The notes under the pieces: model-generated
Seen by the model: only the letters and a program-made list of their open reading frames with translations
Told to the model about the DNA's origin: nothing
Databases searched by the model: none
Translations under genes and position numbers: made by a program
Source: Chondrus crispus
Lineage: Eukaryota; Rhodophyta; Florideophyceae; Gigartinales; Gigartinaceae
Reading direction: 5' to 3'
NCBI RefSeq assembly: GCF_000350225.1
Contig: NW_005179378.1
Coordinates: 1-50,543, forward strand
Length of the DNA: 50,543 bases
In this document: piece by piece, positions 9,152-19,955 of the stretch
Numbering within the stretch: position 1 is the first letter of the stretch
Layout of the letters: every line of letters starts with the position of its first letter

Positions 9152-12100
9152 AGGAAAAGGCTACCCTTACCCACGCAAGCGTCGCACGCACAACTGGGAT
9201 AGCCATCGTAAATAGAATTAGTAGGTTAGAGACAACAGAGAGGTCAGAACTTCGAGGAAGGCACGCATCTACGAGCTTCGCAAATAAGGAGTATGAAGGA
9301 AAGGAGAGCAAGGCAGAGAAGCGAAACTGTATCCCTGGATGAGGCATTGAGCCTCTCGGAAAACACACCCGCATCATCACGGTATGTACGAGAAATGACG
9401 TTTCGAATAGGCGCTCCGTTCTCGTGGCGTATGATGTAATCAAAAAAATTAGGCGTGTCGACAACAAACTGCCGAAAAGGCGACACAAGTGAGAAATCCA
9501 TTCCCGCATGCTGCGAAATTATAATCGAGAAGCAGGGAAATACTGCTGCAACTGCAGTCCGCACGCAAAGTTGTTGTCGCTTGCCAAAATCGACGGCTTA
9601 AATATTGTAAGTCGTCCCGCGGTCGAGTGACACCCGACCTCGCATGACGACTGATCGACACACTCACTACTGACACACGTTTTCCGCCCTCGACGAGCGA
9701 GAACATCCGTCCATAGGGACCACCATCACGAGGACGCAGCTACAATTAACCCCGTACTCGTTTCGCGTACGCAAAGTCGTGAGCAATCGCATGTGACACC
9801 ACTTGCCAATGGCACGACCATGCTACTCACCCGTGTGGTGCTGCAACCTACCCTACTGTCGACACCCTCGATGAGGGAGAATTATTGCTTGAACATGGTA
9901 TGCGGCGACCGACACAATCTCTCGCATCAATTCTTTCGTCCCGAGGGACATACTAACCTATTGGCCACACTAACCCCCTTTCTTCGTTTTTGTTTTTGTA
10001 CTGTTTTGTTTCGTTTTTCTTTGTGTCCTTGCTCCTTTTCGTTGATACGACGTAGAAAGCGAGATCCCGCATCGCGGACCACGATGAACGAGCGTTGCGA
10101 CGCACACCGGTCAACGACTCTTCAGTGAGCGTCCACGACCGAGGGAGACGGGCGAACCGCGGATCTTAATTAATTTATTACGCTGTGTCTTCCAGCCGAG
10201 AAGGAGAGCGGTCTTTTTCCAATCTGTACAAGGACGTCAACTTGCGAGATTTCGTATGCCTGCCTCAAGGACAGTGCCGTGCGAGCAGTCGGAGAAGATT
10301 CTGACCGACAAAGGACGAAGCACGGATCGGAGTTATACCCTAGACCGGAATTTGTCAGCACGATGATGCTAGAGCCGACGGCTTTTTGGTTTTTACCGAT
10401 CGTGTGAGCCGCAAGGGCAGAACGCTAACAAAAAAAGGTCTGTCATGAAACCGCCTTCCCATTCCGGACATTGAAATGTATTGGACAAGACAACAACCAC
10501 GAGAGGGTGCGGGAAAATGGACAGTTTAACCTGGATCAAAAGGAGTTACAGCTTTGTGCCACATCCTGACAAAGATTGAGCCTATACATTTGAACTACAG
10601 TTCATGTCTACGATCGAGGATTATCTGAAGGCGCGGAGTAAACATTCCTACGGTAAGGAGGAGAAGGGTCATGTTTTTCGTACGCGACGGAGGGAATGCA
10701 GGGGCCGCAGTGACCACGTTGTGGAGTGCACCAGGGGTTTGGGCTTTCCTTACGGAATATTTGATTTGTTTTCGACACAAGCCAACTCCCTAGAGGATCG
10801 AACAGCCAACGGCATGAAGCCGTACCCTTTTTACTGCCACCCCCCTGTCCAGACAACGTCATCACGCATCCCCCCTCCTTACCTTTTCCCATTTTTTTGA
10901 ATAACTTGCTACCTTTTTACTTTTCCGTCCCTCCCACTCCTCTGCTTTGCTAATGTCATCTTGTTTTCTTCGTGCTGTTGTCATTTTTTGGGGGAAGACA
11001 AGACACGCAGACACACCGGATTAGGAGCATCGAGAGGAAGTTTATTTTAAGGAAGAACCCCGCGTTGAGGGAAACAAGAAGCTGCAGAGTAGTCTTAGAG
11101 GGACCCTGCAGGGGAGGCTCCACGCGCGCCATAACGACGTACACCGCCGGTGGTCGAGGCTGTGATAGACCCCTGGTCGACTGAGGGACCCTGCAGGGAC
11201 ATTCAGGCTGGTGAAGACAGTCGCCGTCCTTTCTGGGGACAAGAGGAGGACCATGGAAGAATCGAGAAAGTCGGGTCGCTCCTGTGCCCTACTAAGCATC
11301 CACGCATGACAAATCTCGAGACACAGGCAAAGAGAGGGTAACATAGAGCCGAGAGAAGTTATGTGAAAAATACTGCATCAGGCGAAGAGGGGAGTCGTGG
11401 GACGACATGGAGAACGACATAGTGAGAGGCGCCTTTCCGCATGATCGTTAACCTGGGCGATGCATAACAACTAACATTGAACATCGCAGAACTAAGGGAA
11501 TGGCACCGACTACTCCCATACTGTTTCAGGTCTTGCAAAGCACTGTATCTATCACCGCACTAATTTTGACCTCCGCACACATCCCCCCCGGTTGTATCCA
11601 TTCGAATGGAAATCGCAATTTTTTTTGACATGTTCCGCAACCGGGAACCGAACTGCGACTGAAGGAGTACCCATAGAAGGACTTAGTCTGTCATCAAGAC
11701 ACGAAGAGAGGGGAACCCGCAGGCCCCCTCGAAGCCACGAGTCATTGCGGTTGACTTAGGAATGCGCGATCCCCGCCAGCAAACGCACGGGAAGGTGCGT
11801 GCGCACCACCCGAACGCCTTCAAAAATATTTAACAAAAATTAAGGGAAGTTGCAACCGATATATACAACCCATTTTGTGGCATGAGCCACGGGCGCCGAT
11901 CCACGACATATCACAATGCACACGAAGGGAGGAGCTCGACTACGACCGCCCCCTTCTCGCGCACAAGGCACCAGCCATCACTGTGATTGTTTAATCATGA
12001 TGATCACGAGCGTACTTCGAGGAGAATGACATTCAAGGAAAAGGGAAAGGACGAAGTCCTACCCACGCGACTGTCGGGAAGTGCATCGAGCGAGCGCGCG

Positions 12101-13562
12101 CTGTAATCGCATAGCGAAGAAGTTTCGCCCGTCATTTTCGAGACCGCCAGTACGCTAGGTGATTTCGCCGATGGCCTCGCACACGAGTTGTTAACTGGTT
12201 TTCACGACCTACAGCCTACACGCGCCGCCCCGTGTCCCTGATGACAGAGCGAGGGAAGCTCGCCCGACAGCAAGGACGAAAACGCCAATTCAGGCGACCA
12301 GGCGGATGACACTATGTGAGAATGGGGTCGCCGTGAACCCCGAAATACCATCTAAATGCACGATCCGAGACAAGATCAAGATGGTCGCTCATCGCGATGC
12401 GATCAACTAATCGTAATACGTATGACCGGACGTGTACGAGGAATCCTCGTCGCCACCTCAACTAGTTACGAATCGCCGTCAGGACACAATGAGATCACGG
12501 GCAACGACGTTGACGTCTCCGCACCTATCGAGCCGCTATTCTGAGTCTGCACGTAAGGGATGTTTTTAAAGAGAGAGAGGGTAGAACCTACGTGTGAATG
12601 AACCGGGTTCTTGACCCCGCCGGAGTCGGGAGAGCAGAGGTTTCCCCGCGGAGCTTCCGTCGTCGGTTCAATATTTTTCATGGCATGAAATGTGAACAGG
12701 GGAAAGGGCTTCCGATCGAGGAACTAAAAACGGACAGCAATGAAACGGAAGGTCGCGGAAGTGACGAATGCCACTAAGGGCGTACAGGGAAACTGAGCCG
12801 AACCGGCAACTACAACAGAGAAAAGTTGTAGGGAGTCGTGGTAGAGATGCTCATTGTCAGAATGACAGTTTTCGCGGGAATAGGAAACCGAGGGCTACTC
12901 GATGCGCGGAAAAGAGGAGGTAAGTCAGGAATTTGAGGAGGTAAAAAGGGAGAGACAAAAGGAGGAGGTAAACCACAAAAGAGGAGGAACGGGAAGACGC
13001 ACATCGAGGATGGGAGAAAGAGAATGCGCAGGAAATTGGGGGAAATTGAGAAATGAAGAGGAGGAAAGAAAAGCGGACCACCTCAGAGACTCTAGGGGGG
13101 AATGTATTTCCTTGATGAGGAATCTCCAAACGGGCAACGGGGCAACTGAAAGTGCGATCATTGATGACGTCTCGTGGACGGCCGAACAAAAAGGGGGGAG
13201 GGCGACTAGAAAAATTGTATGGGACTGCCACGCCCCTGCCGACGGCAAGAAGAGGTCAAAAAAGTAGGAAGTCGGAGATGCTGTAAACACGCACGTTGCC
13301 TCCCTCATAACGCAGAGTCAGGGCACATGAAAAGAGGGAGGAAAATTGCCGAGGATAGAGAGGAGGAAATTTATGAAAAAAGGAGGAATAACGCGGACCG
13401 TGATGCAAATGGAAAAGCGGTGCAGGTCGACTAGAGGAAAGTCGCAGGAGACTCCTATAGTGCTGTCGCGGCACGGATCAGAGGACGAAGAAGCTAGGGG
13501 CTCCGATCTTGGAGGGGGCCGCGGGCTCCGCAATATCATGACCGCAGTGACGGTACGCAGAA
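9152..13562 (+). other. Long 3' non-coding region of family 2 element, copy A
   Basis: No supported gene in 4.4 kb. Homology with the minus-strand copy B shows that it belongs to the element. The first roughly 600 bases match 24290-24889 (reverse), and the purine-rich block at 12890-13075 matches the reverse of 21210-21400. The middle parts align poorly by eye. Short open frames occur on both strands, but none has recognisable motifs or a conserved pattern. The block at 12900-13450 is strongly purine-rich on the plus strand (runs of GAGGAGG). The region is interrupted by the assembly gap before the 3' LTR. Confidence 0.7.
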
Positions 13563-13662
13563 NNNNNNNNNNNNNNNNNNNNNNNNNNNNNNNNNNNNNN
13601 NNNNNNNNNNNNNNNNNNNNNNNNNNNNNNNNNNNNNNNNNNNNNNNNNNNNNNNNNNNNNN
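13563..13662. other. Assembly gap (100 N)
   Basis: Exactly 100 N, the usual placeholder for a gap of unknown size. By comparison with the other family 2 LTRs, at least the first 90-150 bp of the 3' LTR of copy A should lie in it. Confidence 0.98.
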
Positions 13663-14210
13663 ATTGCACAGTTTTAATTTTAATTATTTTATTTTATTTA
13701 GTTAATCAGTTGGCATTAATTTTGCTGACACTAGATTAGATCTAGGATCTAGCGCCGCGAGCTACTGTAGTGGCTCCGGCGGGGCGATATATACCTTAGC
13801 CCTCTGACCACCAAGTCAGTAAAGGTAACCCGAGTTGCCAGAGTTGAATATCGCCTTGGTCGAAGTCCGTCTTTCCCAAGACGCTCCCTTTTGCCACAGA
13901 TTACGTTATCCTTTGCGCTCGAGTGTTCCCTTTTCTTTTTCCTTTATTTCCCTATCATCTTCTACTTCTACCTCTATATTTCCCTTAAATGTGTTGGTTC
14001 CACTGGAGTTGGTTGCGACCGATCCGGTGTACGTGTTTTAGCCATCGGGCAACACGTTGTGTAGCGCTGATACTGTTTCAAGTTCCGTCGGAAGGCTGTT
14101 GCAACAACGCCTCCGTCGAAGGTCTTGCTGTACAAGACAGAGTTGGTACCGACTACCGCGATTGCGATCGCGCTGGTGAGGGTGTTTTTAGGCATCGGGC
14201 AACACGTCGG
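13663..14210 (+). repeat. 3' LTR of family 2 copy A, interrupted
   Basis: Begins inside the LTR (ATTGCACAGTTTTAATTTT, equivalent to about 40374 in copy C) and shares the long T-rich stretch, the AGATCTAGGATCTAG block and a TATA box (TATATA 13788-13793). It shares the later GC-rich part up to GGCATCGGGCAACACGTCGG. There it is cut by the family 1 LTR starting at 14211. Part of its downstream section is duplicated internally (GCCATCGGGCAACACGTTG at about 14041 and GGCATCGGGCAACACGTCGG at 14191). The piece that should follow is found at 32188-31781 on the minus strand. Confidence 0.85.
14206..14210 (+). repeat. Candidate target-site duplication GTCGG (left)
   Basis: Five bases directly before the family 1 LTR, within a family 2 LTR. 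The same five bases directly follow the 3' end of the minus-strand family 1 LTR (plus-strand 32184-32188, read as CCGAC). Ty3/gypsy integrases usually make 5-bp duplications. Confidence 0.6.
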
Positions 14211-14910
14211 TGTAGCATAACCCCCCCCTTCGGGGTTTAAATTAGATTAGATCAAGAACTAGATCAGCTACTGTAGAGAGTCGAGCTCTACAGTACAACC
14301 GCGCGTGTCCACGTGCACACCACGGGGACAAGGGACACGCGCATACACGTGCACACGTGTACATCGCGCGAACGAAGCGCGCACGCACCACGGGTGATAC
14401 GTGTACTGTCAGCCTTGACATAGTCGACAGTATTACAGTGCGGGCCGACCTGCACTACAGTAGCCCACTACAGTACCTCGGTACTGTAGTGTTATGATAG
14501 ATTGTTTTGTATATTAAATATGGAGCGGACCGACGGCGGCGGAGGGAGACAAGCACGGGCTTGTCCTCAACCGACCGCCAAGGTCAGTGCACCCAGCTTA
14601 TTCTAAACGTCGCCTTCGCTCTTCGCGCGCGTTTAGTCGGAGCCGAGCCGGAGTGGACGCGCAGCACGCGGGCGAGCACGGAACCGCCTCCGCCCGTCAG
14701 CACTGGTACGTCACCCAGTGCTGCTCCGGGGCGTCGAGGCGTCGATCCGCTCGTGCGTGCGCGCGTCCCTGCTCGCTCCCGCTCTACCACCGCTACCCGG
14801 GCCCGAGCCCGGTTCCGTAGCTGGTTGGCCCGCTTCCCCCTTCTCCGATCCGGGGTCTACAGGTCGAACTGCGCATACACCTCCAGTCGTTTGGGGGTGT
14901 TTATGCTACA
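14211..14910 (+). repeat. 5' LTR of family 1, plus-strand copy
   Basis: A 700-bp LTR bounded by the perfect 10-bp inverted ends TGTAGCATAA and TTATGCTACA. U3 carries a run of hairpins: 14271-14293 (CTGTAGAG/CTCTACAG), 14301-14342 (GCGCGTGTCC/GGACACGCGC), 14344-14361 (TACACGTG/CACGTGTA), 14406-14430 and 14466-14491 (CACTACAGTACC/GGTACTGTAGTG). A TATA box (TATATTAAATAT, about 14510-14521) follows. Downstream is a GC-rich segment expected to hold R and U5. Open frames inside the LTR are not considered coding. Confidence 0.92.
14510..14521 (+). promoter_or_regulatory. TATA box of the family 1 LTR
   Basis: TATATTAAATAT, the only AT-rich run in this GC-rich part of the LTR, is kept unchanged in the three family 1 LTRs (also about 1748-1760 and 32575-32590 on the minus strand). 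The transcription start would be about 30 bp downstream. The start site itself was not identified. Confidence 0.6.
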
Positions 14911-14911
14911 G

Positions 14912-14927
14912 TGGTCTCCCAACCTAG
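14912..14927 (+). promoter_or_regulatory. Primer-binding site, family 1 plus-strand copy
   Basis: TGGTCTCCCAACCTAG, one base after the LTR end. It differs at one base (A for G) from the 16-base site of the left copy and of family 2. It would prime minus-strand DNA synthesis from a tRNA ending TCGGGAGACCA. Confidence 0.72.
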
Positions 14928-14986
14928 AAGACCCCGAGATCTTTCCGAGAAGACTTTCTTTTTCCTCCGCGTCCGTACGCGTTGAG

Positions 14987-17508
14987 ATGAGTCAAGAATA
15001 CGCCACCTCGATCCGGTCCGAACCGGCGGATCCGAGGGCGGCCGCTATGCACGCACCATCACCGCCGTTCGGCGACGGCGACGCTGGTCTCCGAGACCGC
15101 GAACCGTCGCCCGAGTCCCCCGAAGGACAAGCGGCTGCGATGTTCGATCGCATAGCTGACTACATCGAGGAAGTCCGTACTTCACTCCGTATAGACGTGA
15201 CGGACGCCGTCTACCCGCGATGTATGGACGAGCTCCGCTCCCTACGTGAAGGGAGGTTCGATCGAGTCAGCCAGTCCTTGGAGAATCTCTGAGCACTAGT
15301 CGACGAGTTACAATCGCGACTGGTGCTCGTCGAAGACTCACGCCTCGCACAGCCCGTACTGCACGAGCAAGGTCGCCCCATGAGGCCAGCCTCGACGAGG
15401 CGTCCCGACGATCGACCGTCCCCGTCAGCAGAGCAGTTGGGTGCGTTTGCGCACCTCTCCGCCGAGCTCAACGCTACGCGACAGCGTGCTCGTGACATGG
15501 AACGGACTATGGCCGCAAGGCTGCCCGGTGCCCCCACGAGAGGGCCCGGTGGTACCGTACCTCCGAGCGCCGTCGCTCCGGAAGGTTGGCGTCCGACTGG
15601 CGCCGACGCCCGTCGGACTGCGGAAGGAAACCGTCCTCCGATGGGCGCGTATCTCACGTCCGAGACCCAAGCATTGCCGCCTATCCCCGGAAGTAGGCGG
15701 AAGATGGACCGCGTATCGTACGCGGACGAACTGGACCGTGGAGGAGCCGCTCGCGGATCCGGAGAACCGATGTTCTTCGTCGATCCCCGCTGGGGCGGCT
15801 ACCCGCCGGGGAGTTACGCCGAGCATCCAGGTCCGGTAGACGTCCGTACGCTACCTGTTACCTCCTTCGGCACGCTGGGTCCCGCTGAACCCGGGCTCGA
15901 GCCGGTACATACGATGATCCAAGAGTTCAGCGCCGTTGCTGACTATCGTATGTACCGCTTGGATAACACCTCGAGGCTCGTTACCTCGGGTGACGCGGGA
16001 CGGATCGCGAAGTACCTCCAACGCTGCCGTGGGATCCGCCCCACGATGAGGAGCTTTGACGGTACGGACCCGATCCAGCTCCTACCGTTCTTGAAGGATA
16101 TTCGGATAACCTTCAACTCGCAACACCCGACCGAAGGTGTTGCGCTGAGAGTCCTCGCGCACTTCTTAGAGCGTGACGCGGAGCGCCTGTATACGAGTTA
16201 TACGATGCGTGGCCTCCGCGCCGGCCAACTACACGACGACGTGAGTTGGCCGGGACTCGTGAACCAATTCCTGAAACGCTACCTAACCGACGACGTGTTA
16301 GGTGAAGCGTACGACGCTGTCGCGACGGCGCGACAGCAATCTCATGAAACGGAGAGCACGTTCGCGGACCGGCTCGAAACTGCCGCTTTCCGGTGCACTG
16401 CAGTGTTCTCCGAACAGTCCCTCGCGCACTACTTCGTGCGGGGATTCGCTCCTGCGACCCGTGCCGCAGTTTCCGAGACAGTGCAGCGGCTGCCGAGCCG
16501 CCAGAAGATCGATCTTCCGACCATCCGCCGTATCGCAACGGCGGAAGGAACCACTTACCGCGCTCGACGCAGTTTACCTCTGCCGGATTCGAAACCGGCA
16601 GGGAGGGCTGGCAGGACTACGAAGTCCGCCGCAACAAGTTCGCCCGCCTCTACCCTCCATGTCGGGGAGGATGAGTGGCAGGACGACCCTGTCCTTATTA
16701 CGCAAGGAGCAGGGCCAGTAGGGGGTCGACCCCCTTCACCAATGTCGACCGGAACGACGTCGAGCTACGCGACCGCATTCCCGGCCACTCCAAGAGCGCC
16801 CAGGGGTACGGACCCCGGGTCGCTGAGCTTGACATCTCCAACCGAGATACCGGAGGTGAAGCCCCTCGCGTGCCCCTCCTCACCGACGAGGAGGCGCGGC
16901 ACGCGGCGACCTTCGCCTCAACGGACGGCAGCGCGTACGTGTGCTGGCTATGCCGTACGTATGGGCATGCCATGTACGCGTGCCCGTTCCTGTCGCCGGA
17001 ACAACGAATGTTCACGGCGTACAGGAACTACCGCTACCAGATGGAGACGAGCCCCGGGGCGCGCAATCTCCTCCGGCAAGCGGTCGGCGAGGGTCGTCCC
17101 CCCCATCAAGGTTTCCCGAATCGTTCGGGTGGGGGCGCTCGCTTCGCCCCCCGTGGAGGCGGGTATCGTCGTACAGAACTCGATCGTCGGGATCGGCCCG
17201 ACTACCGCCAAGCCGACACAAGGTACCCCCGCCAAGGCGGGAGAGGGGACCGAGACCGTTCTCGGTTACCCCAACAGGTACAGAATGCGATAATGTACCT
17301 GCAAGGCTGGGTAGAGGATCCGTACCCCCTACCCACGGAGGGTCACGAAGGAGAGCCGACTCTCTTCGTTCCCCATATCCTGCGACGACCGGACGCCGCA
17401 GGTCAAGGCCGGAAAGTACCCGAGTACTTCGCCAAGGCTGCCGAGGCGCAGGGGGGATCGTCCGGACCCACGCGGCCGGCTACCCGGAGAAGACCTGGCC
17501 GTCGATAG
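14987..17508 (+). pseudogene. gag: Gag, family 1 plus-strand copy (nonsense codon and frameshift)
   Basis: Starts at ATG 14987 (MSQEYATSIRSEPADPRA), the same start as the left copy. An in-frame TGA at 15290-15292 replaces CGA of the left copy, a C-to-T change at a CpG. The capsid-like region (FDGTDPIQLLPFLKDIRITF ... YTSYTMRGLRAGQ) is in the same frame up to about 16690. The natural frame then continues one step over from roughly 16700-16720 to TAG 17506-17508. That frame includes the zinc knuckle CWLCRTYGHAMYACPF (CX2CX4HX4C, about 16942-16983) and an arginine/glycine-rich tail. The TAG may itself be a mutation, because the frame stays open 14 further codons to TAA 17551-17553, next to an A6 run. 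Confidence 0.85.
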
Positions 17509-17536
17509 CCAGGGGGTAGCTCCGATAGCACCGGTA

Positions 17537-18985
17537 GTTCGAAAAAAGGGTAAAGACGGATACGTACACGCCGTCGCGTGTGCCGTCTTTTCCCTATGAA
17601 CTAGACCGGTCCCCGCGTGCTCGCCAAGGACACGGGGGGTATTGCCCGATAATACATCCCCCGCCATCGGAGTCGAGCACGGGGACTCCAGCAATGTCGA
17701 CATTGCAGGAGAAACCCAACACCGAGGCCCACGTAGACCCGATGTTGGAAGAACGCATCACCGGGACACCCGACGTCCCAGTGAAGCGCAACAAGCGAGA
17801 CGCAGTTAACGTCGACCGACACGAGTCGGTCGACCTCCTGACCCCCGTGAGCCCATGGTCGCCGACGAAATGTTCGCCTCGTACGGACTCCAGCACCTGG
17901 ACGGGTGTCACTGAGACGCGAACGTCCCCGGGCTCGAGCCGAAGGAAACGCAAGAGGGGCCAACGCCGAAGTCGAAAGCCCCGGCGGAACGACCTCACCG
18001 ATAAGGTCGCGCCCAAGGTGGTCGATGGCCTCGTATGCCTCATGACGTCGAAAATATATAACGTCTTGGGCTCCGTGGCCACCGAAGGCAACGCGTTTAA
18101 GCCCCACACGATCGCCGTCGACATGTGCTCGGGCTATAACTTGGTGAGGAAGGCCGACCTCCCTCCCGACTGGGCCCGCTACGTAATACGGGACGCGCCA
18201 TTACCCCGCCTGGCTGGCGCGAACAGTAACCCGCTTCGACTTACGGCGGTCTTCCGCCTCGCAGTCCGGTTGCGGAACACGACGTTCCGCATACCTTTCG
18301 TAGTGGCCGAACAACTCGCTGTTCCCGTTCTACTTGGGACCGCGTTCATCGATGCTCACGTACGCAGCATCGACATCGACGGACAGAAGCTCGAACTTCG
18401 TCACGGTGGCTCGGTAGCCATCGTCGATGGGAAGGGGGAACCGACTTCCCCTACCCGGCGACACGGTCGCCAAACGAGTCGTCCGGAGGTCCGCGAAGAG
18501 GCCCCGCAAGCGATCCGAATCGCCCGCTGGGTTACCATCCCCGCGATATCGCAAGCCCGTGTGCGTGTGACAACCGCAGGGAGGGGTCTCGTGTTCCTGG
18601 AGCCCAAGCCCTCACTCCAACACCGGCATGGAGTGAGGCTGACGAATGGCGTCGCGGAAGTACTGCCGAATCAGACATTCGAAGTCATCGTCGCGAACTT
18701 CTCGCGACGGGAGAGGCGGCTTCTGAAGCACACCGTCGTGGGATGCGCAAAGCGCAACCCCCTCGCGATCCTCACGCCCGAACGTCGAGTCGCTGAGGGG
18801 ATCGCGCACGCGTTGCACCTGACCGACTTGACCGATCAAGTCGGAGTGGCAGGAGCTGGCCGATCCAGCTCCGACGAGAAGGCAACCGCTGGGAATGAAG
18901 GGGTTGACCCGGACGAACGGTCACCTATATCCCAACCGACGGCGGAGGGTACTGTACCCCCCAGCAGAAGGATCCCGAAAACCCA
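17537..18985 (+). pseudogene. pol: Protease region of Pol, family 1 plus-strand copy
   Basis: The open frame is -1 relative to the C-terminal gag frame and opens at 17537, directly before an A6 run. It reads through a basic, low-complexity linker (about 17700-18000) into a retropepsin-like domain: IAVDMCSGYNLVRKADLP at about 18112-18165, then VVAEQLAVPVLLGTAFIDAHV. Aligned with family 2 (VLDTGAGPNLLRKSELP), the fold elements match. The catalytic D-T/S-G-A is D-M-C-S here, so the active-site glycine is lost or displaced, and activity is doubtful. The frame is left near 18985 by a shift into RT. No second family 1 copy of this region is in the window to tell mutation from a family trait. Confidence 0.72.
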
Positions 18986-18988
18986 CCG

Positions 18989-19955
18989 ATGGATTGGGAA
19001 AAAGAGATTGACTTGTCATACATCGACGATGACAAGCTCCGTGGCCACGTGCTCGAGATGCTCCGTAAGCACTCGAGTCTGTGGAGCGGTGCGCTCGGAA
19101 CGATCCAAGCCACGGAGCACCGCATTCCCCTCGAACCGGGAACGAAACCGATTCGTTCTATGCCCTATCGGGAGGGCCCGGCCATGCGCGAAATGGTCGC
19201 GAAGGAGGTCAACAAGATGTTGAACGTAGGAGTTATCGAGCCCGCGAGCACCGAATGGGCGTCACCGGTGGTGCTCGTACCGAAGAAAGACGGCTCTCTT
19301 CGGTTCTGCGTGGACTACCGGCGCTTTGACGCGAAGACTGCAGCGGATTCGTATCCGCTGCCGCGTATGGACGACTGCATCGACTCGTTAGGAGATGCAG
19401 CCGTCTTTATGACGTTGGACTGCAATTCCGGTTATTGGCAGATCCCGGTCGCTCCGGAGGACCGGGATAAGACTACCTTCACGACACAATGGGTACGTAC
19501 CGCCATTTGCGCATGCCGTTTGGATTAAAAGGGGCACCGGCCACCTTCCAACGTGCCCTCGATATCATACTCTCCGGAGTCCGCTGGCAAGTATGCCTCG
19601 TCTATCTCGATGACGTTATCGTTTTCTCGCGTACGGACGCGGAACACGCAAGGCATCTCGATACCGTCTTGAGCTTGTTGCAGAGTGCCTGCATCTCCCT
19701 CAAGCTCAAGAAGTGCAGCTTCTTCCGTCCGAAGGACTACCTGGGGCACGTTATATCCCCAGGTAAGTTGAGCGTGGCTGATACGGCAACCGACGCCTTC
19801 AAGACGTTCACGTTCCGGAGGACGCTGGCGCAGGTGCGCTTGTTCTTCGAGGCGTGTACCGTATACCACCGATTCGTTAAGCATTTCGCGAAGATAGCGC
19901 GTCCTCTGACCGACATGACGCGCAAGGATTCGGATCCTGACTTCTACAACCCCAC
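18989..19955 (+). pseudogene. pol: Reverse transcriptase, family 1 plus-strand copy (frameshifted, truncated)
   Basis: RT N terminus in one frame (WEKEIDLSYIDDDKL ... HRIPLEPGTKPIRSMPYREG ... RFCVDYRRFDAK ... SGYWQIPVAPEDRDKTTF). A 1-bp deletion at about 19489 (CACAATGGG, versus CACATATGGG in the minus-strand copy) moves the rest to another frame (MGTYRHLRMPFGLKGAPATF ... CLVYLDDVIVFS ... HVISPGKLS). The catalytic YLDD is present. A 3-bp deletion follows near 19735, and similarity to the minus-strand copy falls after 19800. The segment ends at 19955, where a family 2 LTR starts. Bases 19305-19955 are also present, about 94-95% identical for most of their length, in the minus-strand half (40275-39635). 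Confidence 0.88.

Larger units (their letters stand above)
3500..14210 (+). mobile_element. Family 2 Ty3/gypsy element, copy A (5'-truncated)
   Basis: Plus-strand copy lacking the 5' LTR and the first third of gag. Homology to copies B and C begins abruptly at about 3500, just before the AAGGTGAA that starts the shared capsid-coding segment. It continues through gag (to 4774), pol (4645-9151), a long 3' non-coding region (9152-13562), the 100-N gap and a 3' LTR piece (13663-14210). That LTR is cut by the family 1 insertion at 14211. The missing 5' part is not preceded by a recognisable target duplication, so truncation by recombination or deletion is likely. Copy A lacks several lesions shared by B and C, so it is not their direct sister. 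Confidence 0.88.
14211..19955 (+). mobile_element. Family 1 Ty3/gypsy element, plus-strand 5' half
   Basis: 5' LTR (14211-14910), primer-binding site, gag, protease and most of RT. The copy stops abruptly at 19955, within the RT thumb/connection region, where a minus-strand family 2 LTR begins. It is inserted in the family 2 LTR at 13663-14210, so it is younger than copy A. Its LTR is about 98-99% identical by eye (roughly nine differences) to the minus-strand LTR at 32189-32888, which is the level expected of the two LTRs of one element. The coding part carries at least one nonsense codon and several frameshifts. Confidence 0.88.

Noticed and set aside
9138..9509. Minus-strand ORF after pol in copy A with a counterpart at 24673-24954 in copy B, as a possible conserved antisense gene
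   Set aside because: The two translations are similar, but most nucleotide differences change the amino acid. There is no sign of selection on this frame, and the similarity follows from the DNA homology of the element.
12902..13434. Overlapping ORFs in the purine-rich block as a coding gene
   Set aside because: Open frames arise from the biased composition (runs of GAGG) on both strands. Copy B has the block but not the same frames.
14507..15292. ORFs inside the family 1 LTRs (also 32146-32592) as genes
   Set aside because: They lie across U3/R/U5, contain no motifs and are conserved only because the two LTRs are nearly identical. The gag start at 14987 explains the downstream part.
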